Source: Narthecium ossifragum
Lineage: Eukaryota; Streptophyta; Magnoliopsida; Dioscoreales; Nartheciaceae
Length of the DNA: 64,000 bases
Assembly: GCA_963920575.1 (NCBI GenBank)
Contig: OY986970.1
Location: 26,059,869-26,123,868, forward strand
Direction of reading: 5' to 3'
This document shows positions 21,940 through 33,651 of this stretch, in pieces (the stretch's first letter is position 1; each line of letters starts with the position of its first letter). The notes beneath the pieces are model-generated. The model had not been told where the DNA came from and ran no database searches. It saw nothing but the letters and a program-made list of their open reading frames with translations. The translations under genes and the position numbers were made by a program.

Positions 21940-24566
21940 ATGCCAGATATCCCACTGGCTACTCATAATATACGGTCCCATGGAGCCCAAATCATAAAGT
22001 TCCACATTCATGACTGGCTTATAATGGTACTCCTTGTCTTCATCGACATCATTCTGAACAAAATTGATCCATTCTACCGTTTTGTGGGACAATACATGAT
22101 GACTGATCTGAGATACCCCTTGAAAAATAATACAGTACCTTTTTGGGCTGTTCCGGTATGTTCTTGCATTTGTTACTTTTATTCAGCTTATGGAGGAAAT
22201 ATGTCTTGCAATATCTTCCACTATGCTTCTAACAAGTAACATTGATTTTTCATCTTTAATAGTTACTTGCTATATTGCTCCCTTTTGCAATCTTTACCGT
22301 GTTCTACTTCCGGAGGAGGAATGTGTATGATCTGCATCATGCTATACTGGGTAAACTAACTTCTTTTGTCGACTTTCATTTGGGCACGTGCCAATTTGTA
22401 GTATATGAATGATTTCACATCGAAAGGTTTAGCATCATCTGATACATCCTGGAAAACAGGCCTTTTGTTTTCTGTGCTTATTACAGCAGTGTTAACAGAT
22501 GCAATTAAGGATGCTGTCGGGCGACCTCGACCAGATTTCTTTTGGCGTTGTTTCCCTGATGGACAAGATGTAGATCACCTTTTCATTCACTACAAACAGT
22601 GCTCAATTCTTTCTTTCAAGAACCAAAAAATCAGTAGTCTGTACTCTGTACTCCTGTGCATGACCCGAGTGGATCTTTTCGTTTCATCTCCTTTTTCAGC
22701 TATATGATCAACTGACTACAGAAGTTATTTGTCATGGAGAGAAGAGTGTCATCAAGGAAGGACACAAGAGCTTTCCAAGTGGTCATTCCTCATGTAAGTA
22801 ACTCACCAACTTTATATTGACCTCATACTAGCATCGTCAACTGTTACATTGTTATGCAAAACTTCAGGTTGCGTATTACTCGTATTTACATCCTTCTTTT
22901 AAATGGTTGTAGTTATATTTCTTACCAACTTAGACTCATGATTTCCCTACCCATCAATGTCCAGGGTCATTTGCAGGTCTGGGTTTCCTTGCATGGTATC
23001 TTGCAGGAAAAATCAGGGCTTTTGACCATAGGGGACATGTTGCGAAACTATGCATTGTTATCCTTCCTCTACTTGGAGCAGCCCTTGTGGCAGTTTCACG
23101 AGTTGATGATTATTGGCATCACTGGCAAGATGTTTTTGCTGGTGGCTTACTAGGTTTGTATTCGAAGGATCTGCTAAATTGTACCCGAGATTATTTTGAT
23201 AATATTGATGATCACTTCTGACAACATTTTTGCTTAATTTGCAGGTTTAGTGGTAGCATCATTGTGTTACCTACAGTTCTTTCCACCCCCTTATCATGCT
23301 GAAGGTACAGCTCTATCTTATATCTTCTTTCGACCACCAATTGACTTGCAATCTATATCCTGAAAAGTTCAAAATTTGTCGCTGTGGACTATATGTTTGT
23401 GTTCATAGAAATAAGCATGATGAAGAACCATAGCAGATAATGATGACGGAAACTATAAATCCTGATCATAGTAAATAACAAAAAAGTAAACATCGATTGG
23501 TTTATTTTAATATGAAAAGTTTATAACCGCTTCTTGTTTAATTTTAACCAAGGTAACTATTCTGTCAGCTGCTTGATCTTATTCTACTTTCTAGGAGATT
23601 CGTAAATGGAAATCATTTTCTTCCAAATTGTTCTAGCCAATATCCAACATAACTGCTACATGTTCTCAACTATGAAACTTAAAAATACAAGAAGTTGGTG
23701 AAAATTTCTAATAATTTTCGATCCTTAGATCTACAAAGGGACTTCTCTGTCAGTAGTCCTTGGTTCATGGCTTAGCCTTTTCTTTTCTTTTCAAGTCTAG
23801 GTATGTGCTAGAGCCATAGATCAAATAGGTTCCGGGATTAGATACTACATCTTTAAGATTTCTGCTGTCTAAGGAGATCTTTTTCTTATACGACTGGAGT
23901 GATAATTTTGGCTGCGGGCCAACAAGGTTTTGGTGTGTATATGTGGCGTATTGTCAAAATGAAGCACTCATAAGGTTGAAACAGGTTGTGCCTATATATT
24001 AAGGATACATCGATTGTAGATTATTTAGAAACTAGCAGTTACCTTTAGCAGATTCATTGATGATTGCTCTATTATTGCTGATGCAGCTTCAATAAAAGCA
24101 TGGGAGGCTGACTAAAACCTTTTTTTGAATCCTTAGGTTGCGTAAATAGTATCAAAACGAAGAGGGTTATTCTCATTTAAAAAAAATTCTTAAATTTGAG
24201 CATGCCATCATCACATTTTATGTTTAGCACAAGCAAGAATCACAAATAACACAAAGTAAACCCATTTATAACAGACATACAACTTCAGAAAATATCCCTT
24301 GTTTTCATGCCTTAGCAGGTTCAGAAAATGCTGACCTTTTGGTTCTTGTTCATGCAGGGTGGGGACCTTATGCATATTTTCAGGCATTGGTTGATGCACA
24401 ACGCAGCAACGGTCAGTCTTTGAGCGTTTTGGCTAACACAAATGCTATTAGGTCGAGGCAACCAGAAATGAAAATTGTCACTGTTTCTTCTGAATCAAAC
24501 ATTGAGATTAGCATAGCAGATAGTAGCCCAATTCTAAATGATGTGGAAACTGGTAGGAGACATTGA
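21940..24566 (+). CDS. LPP: Lipid phosphate phosphatase (PAP2 family)
   Basis: A membrane phosphatase that removes phosphate from phosphatidate and related lipids, tuning phosphatidate and diacylglycerol signals. Coding exons: 21940-22155, 22263-22350, 22460-22569, 22700-22793, 22965-23153, 23245-23304 and 24358-24566. All junctions are GT-AG and phases close, giving 321 residues, normal for plant LPP2/LPP3 types. The three catalytic motifs are complete: K118-x6-R125-P126, P164-S-G-H167, and S214-R215-x5-H221. Several hydrophobic segments fit six membrane spans. For exon 3 an AG 44 bp upstream would also keep the frame, but the chosen acceptor matches the family. The last exon encodes a polar cytosolic tail. 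The 5' UTR is split by an intron of about 860 bp. Confidence 0.92.
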
Positions 24567-24766
24567 TTTGTACCACTCCAGTACATTATTTGGAACGTGC
24601 TCAGAGTAATGTAAACGTTTGTAGTGCTTCACTGGCCCTTTGGTGCCTTTTGTAGTGTGGTTTTCAACAAGCATCTCTTTTGCATTTATTTGTGCATAGC
24701 CTAATAATTAACATCCCAAAAGCTTAGTGCTTGATGTTGTCCTTGTATCATTGTATGTATGAACAT

Positions 24767-26388
24767 CAAAGTGGAGTGAATTATCTTTGGTTCAAGGCCT
24801 GGTGGTCCTATTCACACGTATGGAGCGCTTCAGAAGTCCACATGAAATGGCTAGCTATTGGTTAACGTATCTAAAACTGATGGAAAAAACTGAACAGGAT
24901 GAGAACGATCCTTAATACTGCTCCAAGGAATCATTAAGCTATGGTAGAAAAACGAACTCAAATAAAACAACCCTCAAAACTTAACTAAAAACTATCTAAA
25001 CTAAATATGAGATCTAAATGAAACAGGAGATTTAAGAGGAGATCTAATTAAGAAGGCAAGAAGACGCTTTACAATCAAATCAAAACTTCCTTGATCAAAT
25101 TTTTTGCCATTTTGGGCCATCAATGTTCGCTTCTATTTGGAATAAAACTAATGCTATAAAAAGTTGTGCCTCCAGGCCCTAAAACACTAGAACCCAGGTT
25201 GCGATTGGAAAATAATCATAATCATAATCCAGGGTGGTTAACCCCGAAAACTCTAGATGGTCCACATTTGGTGAGCATCATCACCATCCAAACTACATAA
25301 CAGAGCGCTAAACGTGTTAGTAAATGCAAGACTACAGTATAAACCAAACATGTGATTATTTCATATATATACATGATTGACACAATAAAAAGAGTATATA
25401 TATATCGTGGTCGAAAGGCCCATGGCCAATATATCCAAAATCTTATGCACATATGAAACCTCACTACTACATTGCCGCTCAAAATGTAAAAGTACATCTG
25501 ATCAGGTTTAATGGTCCTTGCTCAACTTCTTTTGAGGTCCACGAGAGTCGTCAAAGTGTCATGAACACCAAAGATGCAAGGTTCCAGAAGTGATCCTCAA
25601 ATTAATACTTGTACATTCCCAACACCTGAAGCAAGTCATGAGACATCACATCTACACCAAAGTTTGATATGAGTGGCGACAAAGAAGAAATGCATGGTCA
25701 ATTTAACTTTAAAAGCTAATTGAACAAGAGGGCAGGAACCAGATTCTAAAGAAAATTCAGTGGTTTTTTTTGGATGACCATTTAGAGTGAGCCGAGCACA
25801 AGAATGTTGTTATTTTCCAAATGTTACCAGGAATGTAGCAGTACAAAAGTTGGGCAGTGCCCTTGTTTTAATTAGATTGATTCATGCTTGCCTACAAGAA
25901 ATTATCTGTCCAGACATAGCAAAGAATATTATTCTGTAATGTAGCTATAAGACTAATCGTATACTTTATAATCAAAGATAGGTTTGACCAAGCTGACTTT
26001 GTGGATATCTAGAACCATTCATCACAAGCATAGATTAATGTTGAAAAAAGACTAGGTCATATCTGAAGGCCTTGTACTCCAGAACCGAGGCTCGTAGTAA
26101 ACATGTGGGTTCATGAACTATCAAAGTCGGAGAACATTTAAAGCATCACTCACCAAATGAATGCCATTTATCTCAGAATCCTTTCTAGTACTACTTTAAA
26201 AACCTAGTACACTTGCATTTACATGTCTTGACAAAGCCATTTTAGTATATATAGATAGCCTTTTCGCATAACAAAGTTGCTTTCAGCATTCTGACTAATT
26301 ACATATTGATAACACAGGATATCCAAGAATGAAAGAAGTCAACAACAGCAAAAGAATTTCATACCTGCTCCCTATCTAGAATTGCCTA
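24767..26388. other. Region between LPP and MurG, no gene seen
   Basis: The 3' ends of the convergent LPP and MurG genes meet here. No coding sequence or clear transposon ends were recognised. Confidence 0.4.
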
Positions 26389-29300
26389 TCAAGAGGACAG
26401 CTTGACAAGGGAACTAATGCTTTGAACAATGTCTGCAGAAGCCTTCGGAAGTGCAGCACGCAATGCGCTTTGAGACATCTCAGCCATCATATTGGCATCA
26501 CCTGTTAAAGTTTGACCCATAAATGGCGTGGCTTTTAACCTCCAAAGGTTCGATACTAAAACTAAGAGATTTAGAAATGAGTTATGTTTGCCTCGTGTAG
26601 AACTAGATGTGTATGAGAGACTAGAAGATATAGAGAAAGTCACAAGGTGATAGAACAAAATGAGAGTAAACAAGTAATAGTACATATAACCAACAGATTA
26701 GCACTTCAGCAGATTTATATTCAGTCAGAAATAACATGAACCCAGAGCAAACCCTATATATTCTAGATTTAAGATCTCATACATAGAACGGGAACATGAA
26801 AAGTTTGAAAAAGATAACACAGCCGTAGGTTAGCAATATTTACAACCACCAATCTCCATAAAATAAACCTCAAGCATTAAGCACTTGGATCATTTCTAGA
26901 GGAAGCTTTACAACAACAGAAGGCATTGCCATTAGAACTACAGCTGTTAGAAGAGAACGAATGTTACATACACAACTAGTTAATTAAGGGAGAGGAGAGC
27001 AGCTCATCACTCTTCATATAGGGAAACTGCAAATGAAATTAGCACACAAATGGTAAATAATAATGATTTGTTTAAGTTGATAGGAATAGGTAGCTGCCTT
27101 TTATGTTATGCAGATTGTAAAACAGATTAGAGTACAAAAGATAATTAATTAAGATTGATTTGTCACAGAAAAGCATCTGCGGTTAAGCCATGAAGATAAT
27201 AATACCCTTCATTCCAAAGAAATAAGAAACTTGAGATAAGGGTTTTGGCAGCAAACCAAGGATTTCATTCCATGGAACGGATCATGGAGACAAAGTATTA
27301 AAGGTCTTAGTATTTCAAAACTCACTCCACTAAAAGCTATTGGTTCATCAGGTCAAAAAAACCAGGAGTTATGCTACTTACAGGATAGGCAACCAAATGA
27401 GCCATCTGAATAAGCGGTTCTAAAAACAAAACATATGCCCACACTAGATTAGTAAAATCATCCGTAGATGATGTGAGGCCCGCTGGGTCTACCGGGGCGA
27501 CAAGATGCCTGCGCCTAGAGGGCGGGGCTGAGTCGGGTAGCCGGGTAAGCAATCCCACAACGCCTGGGTATGGTCCGGGGTTCGATATAAGTATATAGTA
27601 ACCCCTTAATAGATACAACGCGTTTTAAAGCCGTGATGGCAGTGATCCGTCAGAAAACTCCGTGGTTAAGGAGCTTGACCATGGAGCGATGGGTGACCTC
27701 CTGGGAAGGGAGATGTAGCCCGGTTTTCTGCGGTGAGCCAAAAGCGGACAATATTGTGTCGGGCGTTACAGTATGGTATCAGAGCCGGAACCCAACCGGA
27801 AATTGTGCCAGCGAGGACGCTGGGCCTCCAAGGGGTGGATTGTGAGGCCCGCTGGGTCTACCGGGGCGACAAGATGCCTGCGCCTAGAGGGCGCAGAAAA
27901 ACTCCAGTGTTAAGCGTGCTTGGGCTGGAGTAGGTCAAAAGCGGACAATATTGTGTCGGGTGGGGGCCCTCGGGTGGATCCTGGTCGGACCGGGAGCCCG
28001 CGGGCCGGGGCCCAGTGGAGGGCCGGGGCGTTACAGAGGATTTCTCTTACTAAAAAGTAAGAGAAGAGAAGAAGATCTGAATAAGCTTTTATCTTTGTTG
28101 TTATGGCTTACCCTCCGCAACAACATTGTGGTTCCTTCGACATGGAAAGTTTTGACTAAACCTTTATCATTATACTATACACTACCTTATAACTACTATA
28201 AGGACAATTCTTGTTCTTTTTCTTTCTAATTGGTTGCTTGTCATATTGATGTAGAACTTGTATTAATTGAGAAAAATAAAAAAGACTGCTTGGAGAATGA
28301 CATAAACCCGAAAGAAGGGGCTCGCATGAAAGAAACCTGAGTCAAAGGAAAGCAAGAGCCATATGGGTTCATGATGAAGAATTTCAATATCTACTAGTCA
28401 GTGGAATTGTGGTACTGATCCTTTGGTGAGGTGTGCTCTTCGTTTTAGATAATGAAGCCATTCCATTATTACCAACTAACAGAAGTATGAAATGCAAAGA
28501 AACCCATAATTGTTGTCTGGTTCTGAACACAAAACAGCAAAGACAGAAACCTGTAGAAGCCTCAACATACCTAAGACCTCATTAATTGCAATTTCAAGAC
28601 TGCTCGAGTCCAGTTCATCTTCAGGTAGAACCCTTGTTCCAGCAATATCTGCCATCAGGTATGCATTTTTTGCTTGATGATCATCTGTAGCAAATGGCAA
28701 GGGTATCTGTTCACCAATGAGAACAGTCATTAGACAAAATGAAAGAAGAGCAACCCTTGCATAACAAAAAATTGCTTATGAAACAACAATGATTGTGATG
28801 ACTGCTACTGGTATACATATTTAACCCTAATTTTTTTAGACCCAATCACATGATGCCAGAGTAGACACAAAACAGATGTAATACCTAAAAAATTGATCTA
28901 TAATTGGTAAAACATTGATTTTGGTTTTTTAAGAAATTGAGCCGAGGCTAAAGCCTAAAAGGCTTACAGGGAACTAAAATTCCCTTACATGGGCTGAACG
29001 AGTTAGCTCGTCTGCCCTTACATTCCACTCTCTAGGGATGTAGATTAAAGAAAAGTTGACAAAATTCCCTATATACCACCACAATCCATTGGTGTCTTCC
29101 GACATTCATCATTGATAGGCATGCGCCCATTAATCATATCCACAGCAAACCTTGAGTCACTCTCAACCATAATGCTCGAAAGGCTCCGCCGGGTGGCTTC
29201 CTGAACCGCTGCCATAATGTACCTCAAGCAATTTATTGAGTCACTTTCAACATTCATTTTGGTGCTATTTCACCAAGAATAATGTACCTCAAGCAATTTA

Positions 29301-30939
29301 TTGTATAATAATACTCATTCACATCTTTCTTTAATCACCAGCAAATGGAGAATCCCTTTCTGTGTCAAAATTGTTGTTTCTGTTCTTTGTTTCTCCTGGC
29401 ACCATATACCAAAACAGTGCTTTGTGTCATTTATAAAAATCGACTAATATGATGTAGGAGTTTGTAGTTATAATATTTTTCCAGCCTGTTTACCTACTAA
29501 TTGCGAGGAAGCTATCATAGCCAACTAATATATCATGCTTTGGAAACAATTTGTGAAAATGTAAAATGAAGTTGTAACACCATTAGATCTTACATTCTAT
29601 AGAACAGCATCACATCAATGACAGCTTGTGTCAATAGAAATTCTGTTAGCATAGAGAACATGCAAAGAATATATAATTACCAAAATAGAGGGTTTTCCGG
29701 TGGTTAAGATCTCCGTGCAAGTCATTGCCCCAGCTCGAGACACAACAACATCAGCAGCTGCATAGGCCAAATCCATTTCATGCAAGAACCTTCATTATTT
29801 GGAAGAAAACTCAGATGACATTCAACTACAAAAAACACATACATACAAATTTTTCGGCGTTTCTATCTAGCCGGTTTTTCAGCGTTTAGCTTCAGCTCAA
29901 TTATGACAAAAAAAAAAACGAAGAAGACAATGTAGAAGAATAAAAGAATAACAGCAGGATAAATGAAGAAATTGGAGACTCACGGTGTTAGCAGCAGCCG
30001 GCGGTGACTCTTGACAAGGCTCTCCATCTCATCATACGCATCAGCCCCGGTCTGCCAGATGATGAACCTGTTCTTGTGCTCCATCAGCATGTCATAGTAC
30101 ATATTCAGAACCGCAATGTTGATGGCATGGGCTCCCGAGGAGCCACCGAGCACCAGCACCACATGCGCGCCCGTATCCCCATCCTTCCATCCCACCTTGG
30201 GGAAGAAATGGGACCGCGCCGCCACCTTGGAAACGAAACGCCTCAGGGACAACCTAACCGGATTCCCAAAAACCACACACTTCCCCGGAGGAAAGTATGA
30301 TCTGCAAGTTTCGAAAGCAAGAAATATCTTCTCCGCATAGCGCCCAAGAACGCGGTTCACAATGCCCGGGACACAGTTCTGTTCTTGGATGACAATCTTG
30401 ATGCCGGAAAGGATAGCGGCGAAGCATACCGGAGCAGAGACGTACCCGCCGGTGCCGACAACAAGATCAGCGCGGAACTCCCGGAGTACTTTCCAGCAGG
30501 CGACCACGGACCAGAGGAGGCGGAAGGGGAGGACGACGTTCTCCGGGGAGAAGAAGGGCCGGGCGAGGCGAGTGGCCGGAACGGAGACGAATTGATACCC
30601 CGCGGAGGGGACGGCTTCGCGCTCCATGCCGGCGTCGCTGCCGACGAAGAGGACGCTAGCGTCGGGGTGAGCGAGCCTTAGCTCGTCGGCGATCGCGATC
30701 GCCGGGTAGACGTGACCGCCGGTGCCGCCGCCAGCGAACGCCACGCGCAGCTCGCGCCCCGCGGCCGCTGGGACTACGGGAGGGCCTTCTTGATCCCGGT
30801 GGTCCACCGCCAGGCAGCAGGAGACCACGCCGCGGTGGTGGGATCTGTAGAGGGACTGACGCCATGGCGGAGGACACAAGAGGTAGTCTGGTGATTTGGA
30901 GGAGAAAAGGGAGGCTATTGGGGGACCAATGGAAGCCAT
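26389..30939 (-). CDS. MURG: MurG-type UDP-GlcNAc transferase, plastid-targeted
   Basis: Plant homologue of bacterial MurG (GT28), which adds GlcNAc to lipid I in peptidoglycan assembly; in seed plants the role is unsettled. Exons: 29984-30939, 29681-29789, 28571-28706 and 26389-26501. GT-AG junctions and phases agree, giving 437 residues. The first 60 or so residues are Ser/Arg-rich without a fold, as in a chloroplast transit peptide. The [10 protein letters not shown] nucleotide loop lies at about residues 70-79, and the EQNCVPG and GGSSGA motifs follow. The C-terminal domain has SRAGAMT and the acceptor-side [10 protein letters not shown]. The Met before ASIGPP is chosen because the longer open frame upstream begins at GTG and overlaps the promoter. 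Exon 1 is strikingly GC-rich, as is common in monocots. Introns hold a Cassandra-type TRIM and a LINE tail. Confidence 0.93.
27472..28035 (+). mobile_element. Cassandra-like TRIM retrotransposon with 5S rRNA-derived LTRs
   Basis: A 564-bp element: LTR 27472-27770, internal 70 bp, LTR 27841-28035. It starts TGTGAGGCCCGC and ends GGGCGTTACA, with 5-bp flanks GATGA and GAGGA (one mismatch). The internal part opens with TGGTATCAGAGC, a primer-binding site for initiator Met tRNA. The LTRs carry 5S rRNA gene words: AGTTAAGCGTGCTTGGGC-like (box A region) in the second, and GATGGGTGACCTCCTGGGAAG (box C region) in the first. The LTRs have lost different parts: the first lacks the GC-rich 3' part, the second the middle. 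It sits in intron 3 of the MurG gene in antisense orientation and has no coding capacity. Confidence 0.85.
28925..29280 (-). mobile_element. LINE 3' fragment in MurG intron
   Basis: The minus strand encodes part of an RNase H domain ([20 protein letters not shown], then AVDMINGR). A 3' end follows with the words TTTTAGGCTTTAGCCTCGGCTC and then a short A run (plus-strand T run, about 28922-28930). It is broken by stops and 5' truncated, and is read in the same direction as the host gene. Confidence 0.65.
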
Positions 30940-30980
30940 GGAAGAGAGTGGGCTATAGAAAACAACAGTGAGTGCTTCGA

Positions 30981-30987
30981 CTATATA
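30981..30987 (-). promoter_or_regulatory. Putative TATA box of MurG gene
   Basis: TATATAG on the minus strand, about 45 bp upstream of the chosen ATG, implying a short 5' UTR. Confidence 0.45.
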
Positions 30988-31489
30988 AGAGAAAGAAATA
31001 GCACGTGCTTGCAAAGAGCACTGATTAGTTTGGTCCGTGCCTGACGCCGGCGGTATGCAAAACGCCGCGTGTCGCCGTCGTGGTACGGTCGTCCAATTGG
31101 GACTCACCTGTTGGACCACACAGCCGCTTAAACCGTCTTTAGTGAAGGACCACACAGCCGGCTTTGTAGGCTTGTAGCTTGTACAGAATATATGCTACGT
31201 CCAAGGCTCATTTTTACATCTCGAGAGATTTCCTCAGTGCAGTTCATTTGGCCAGATGGAAATTGTGTTGATAGAATTTCATCGCTCTCACTAATTAGAG
31301 GAATCTAATTTTACGGGTATTCAACCTTAAAAAGGTCTGAAGAACTTTCACTCGAGAGGCTGTTTAGTTGAAGCATAGTGTCGAGTTTTTCGCTTCTCAT
31401 GAGGCCACTTATGGCGGAGTAGGGGGGTTATTGCTTCTGACTTGAGACCCTGATCGGCTCCTGAACTTTTTGGTTAACTCCTCAGAGCA

Positions 31490-33195
31490 TAAATAGGCGC
31501 GGCTCAAGAGAACATATCTGACGGTTGGTTCTTGGCTAGTGTGGAAAGACCAGAATGATATTGTATTTGTTGGTGGAGGTGCGTCAACTACGTCCAGCGG
31601 CGAAGTCAGAAATTTTTTTTTAGGGGGGGCAAAATGTATATCAGTATATAGAGTAACACATGTGTTTAAAGTTATTAAGTATAATTTTTTTTACGAGTGA
31701 CATAGAATTTGTCAAGAATCTTAAATGAAAAAAATACATTAAAATAACTACAATGCTTTCTATATATGTGAGTAAATATAATAAGATGATCTCACATAAA
31801 TGCCTTCAAGCATCCGAATGTATGTAATATGCTACTACGGTACTACCTACACATAGAGAAAATATTTAGAAATATGAGAACATAAATGTTTTTAGAAAAA
31901 AAATCAATAGAATAGATAATTCATTATATAAAAAGATACATTTTACAATTGTCCTCGATGAGTTTTCATATTTTGAAATCGTTGGATGATTTTTCTATTG
32001 TCAATGGTATCAAAAACATCTTTTTCAATATATGTAACCAGAGAATCGTTGAACCATTTATCACCCATTCGATTCCGTAATTTATTCTTCACAATATACA
32101 TATCAAAGCGCAGGAAAATAGGAACAAGATAGAAAACCGAAGTCTAGATAAGTATGATCACGACGTACCACCGTCTGTCCGTCGCCAAAGTTGTCGAATA
32201 GTCGGAGACTCGAAACGGAGAGATACGAGCGTACTAAATTTTTTTTTGATTTTGTAATTAGGTTTAGATAATTAGATTTGATCCGAGCCGTTAATCTTAC
32301 TCGTCTCCGTGACTCCGTCTCCGAGAAGTCTGAGAGACTGAGTCAACTACTTACTACGTAATGGTGCATCCAACGGTCCCAATTGACCCAAGTCCCAATA
32401 CCTCATCCAGTCATCTGGTCATCCCTCGCTTTGTAGTTAATACTTTATAAATACTAAATAAATTACTCAACTAATCAAGTCACCGGCTCACCGCATTGGA
32501 CTGTCCGTGGTCAATGGTCATGAGGTCATCACTCACTCATCAACCGCCAATTGCCAAACATGCCGATTGTCGATGCGGTCATCTCCTAATTCCTATGAGA
32601 GCTAAGTATAGATGTGTAAGTATAATACATAAGAATTTTGCCAAAAGTCAAGGGGGGCCCTACGTGGCTTCGCCACTGACTACGTCAGTGGCTTGCAGGA
32701 TTCACAAAGCTGTGAAGGAGGGCATTCATGGCAACGTTAGGGGTAAGCAGCAGGGTGAGACCCATGCTGAACGGGGTAGGGGGTCTACATCATCAGGACG
32801 GATGCCTCCGTTGAGCTTGGGTCTGGTTTGGCGGCAGTCGGCATGGTGGGGGGCTTGGTATTGACTAACTTCCGATATGGGCAGTGGGTTCCCCTATTCT
32901 CGCTCTCTCTGTTCTTTATGCAGAGGTGTTGGCTATTGCACTCGGGCTTAGAGAAGCTCATTCTCGTGGTATCATTCACATTATGGTTCAGTCAGACTCC
33001 CTTGAGGCGATCCAGATCTTGAATGACTTTGGCCTTTGACTCGGTTTTGTTTGTTCACCTCTATAGGAAATGTAATTTGTTAGCTGATGGTGTTGCCCGG
33101 CTTTGTCATCGTGCTGAATCGTCCTTTGTTTGTTCCCTGATGTGGGGGTGAACCTTGTGGCTTTCTTATTGTAAGTTACTTCTCAATAAAAAATC
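31490..33195 (+). mobile_element. LINE remnant, split by a hAT element
   Basis: A frame reading VWKDQNDIVF (the link between the zinc-binding and RNase H parts of plant LINEs) stops at 31594 and resumes at 32687. RNase H words follow (YAEVLAIALGLREA, QSDSLEAIQIL, then LADGVARLCH) and an A-rich tail at about 33184-33195. The frame is broken by several lesions. The true 5' limit is unclear; similarity may begin near 31370. Confidence 0.68.
31595..32678 (-). mobile_element. hAT element (deletion derivative)
   Basis: The ends are CAGCGGCGAAG and CTTCGCCACTG, inverted copies with one mismatch, flanked by a perfect 8-bp duplication ACTACGTC (31587-31594 and 32679-32686), the hAT signature. The minus strand at 31952-32101 still encodes about 50 residues of a ZMYM1/TTF-type hAT transposase C-terminus, including VKNKLRNRMGDKW and IIQRFQNMK. 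The rest of the transposase is gone. It is inserted inside the LINE remnant. Confidence 0.85.
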
Positions 33196-33651
33196 AGTGG
33201 ATTAATTGGACTGGACGAGCGAAGATCTTAATAAAAAATCAAATGCAAAAGTTAATTTATACGTCTGGACAAGAGAAATGGAACGAATGGCAGATGAACA
33301 AGACGATTGCATCCCTTTTTTAATCAGCAAAGACGAAGGGCGAAGTACAACAAATTTTTACCCATCTTTAGAAGATAATATTTCAAGACACTACAATGAG
33401 AGTCGTTTCACTTTGTCCCACTGGCCATATAGTTTCCTTTACAATAAACGGTTTGCTCATGAAAGCATTAGGTACAACTTGGAAGGATGGAACAACATTT
33501 CTGAGATTTTTGTATGCAACCATCTGTAGACTTGATAATGGAAGTACGGACTAATCCTACCTCCTTTTTCTATGCAAGGACCATTTTGGATCCAAAATAA
33601 CTGTTAGATGCGCATGATGACATCACCTCTGAAGGCAAATTAAAAGCCTTA

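Noticed and set aside
27900..27945. 5S rRNA gene
   Set aside because: Only parts of the 5S sequence are present, inside the LTRs of a TRIM element with its own ends and primer site.
29984..30939. MurG exon as bacterial contamination
   Set aside because: It is spliced to three further exons with consistent phases, has a transit-peptide-like leader and is flanked by plant genes and transposons.
30940..31155. N-terminal extension of the MurG frame
   Set aside because: It begins with GTG, overlaps the TATA box, and gives a second leader before a good transit peptide.
33206..33529. Open frame of 107 codons after the LINE tail
   Set aside because: No recognisable domain, no relation to neighbours and AT-rich codon use; most likely chance.
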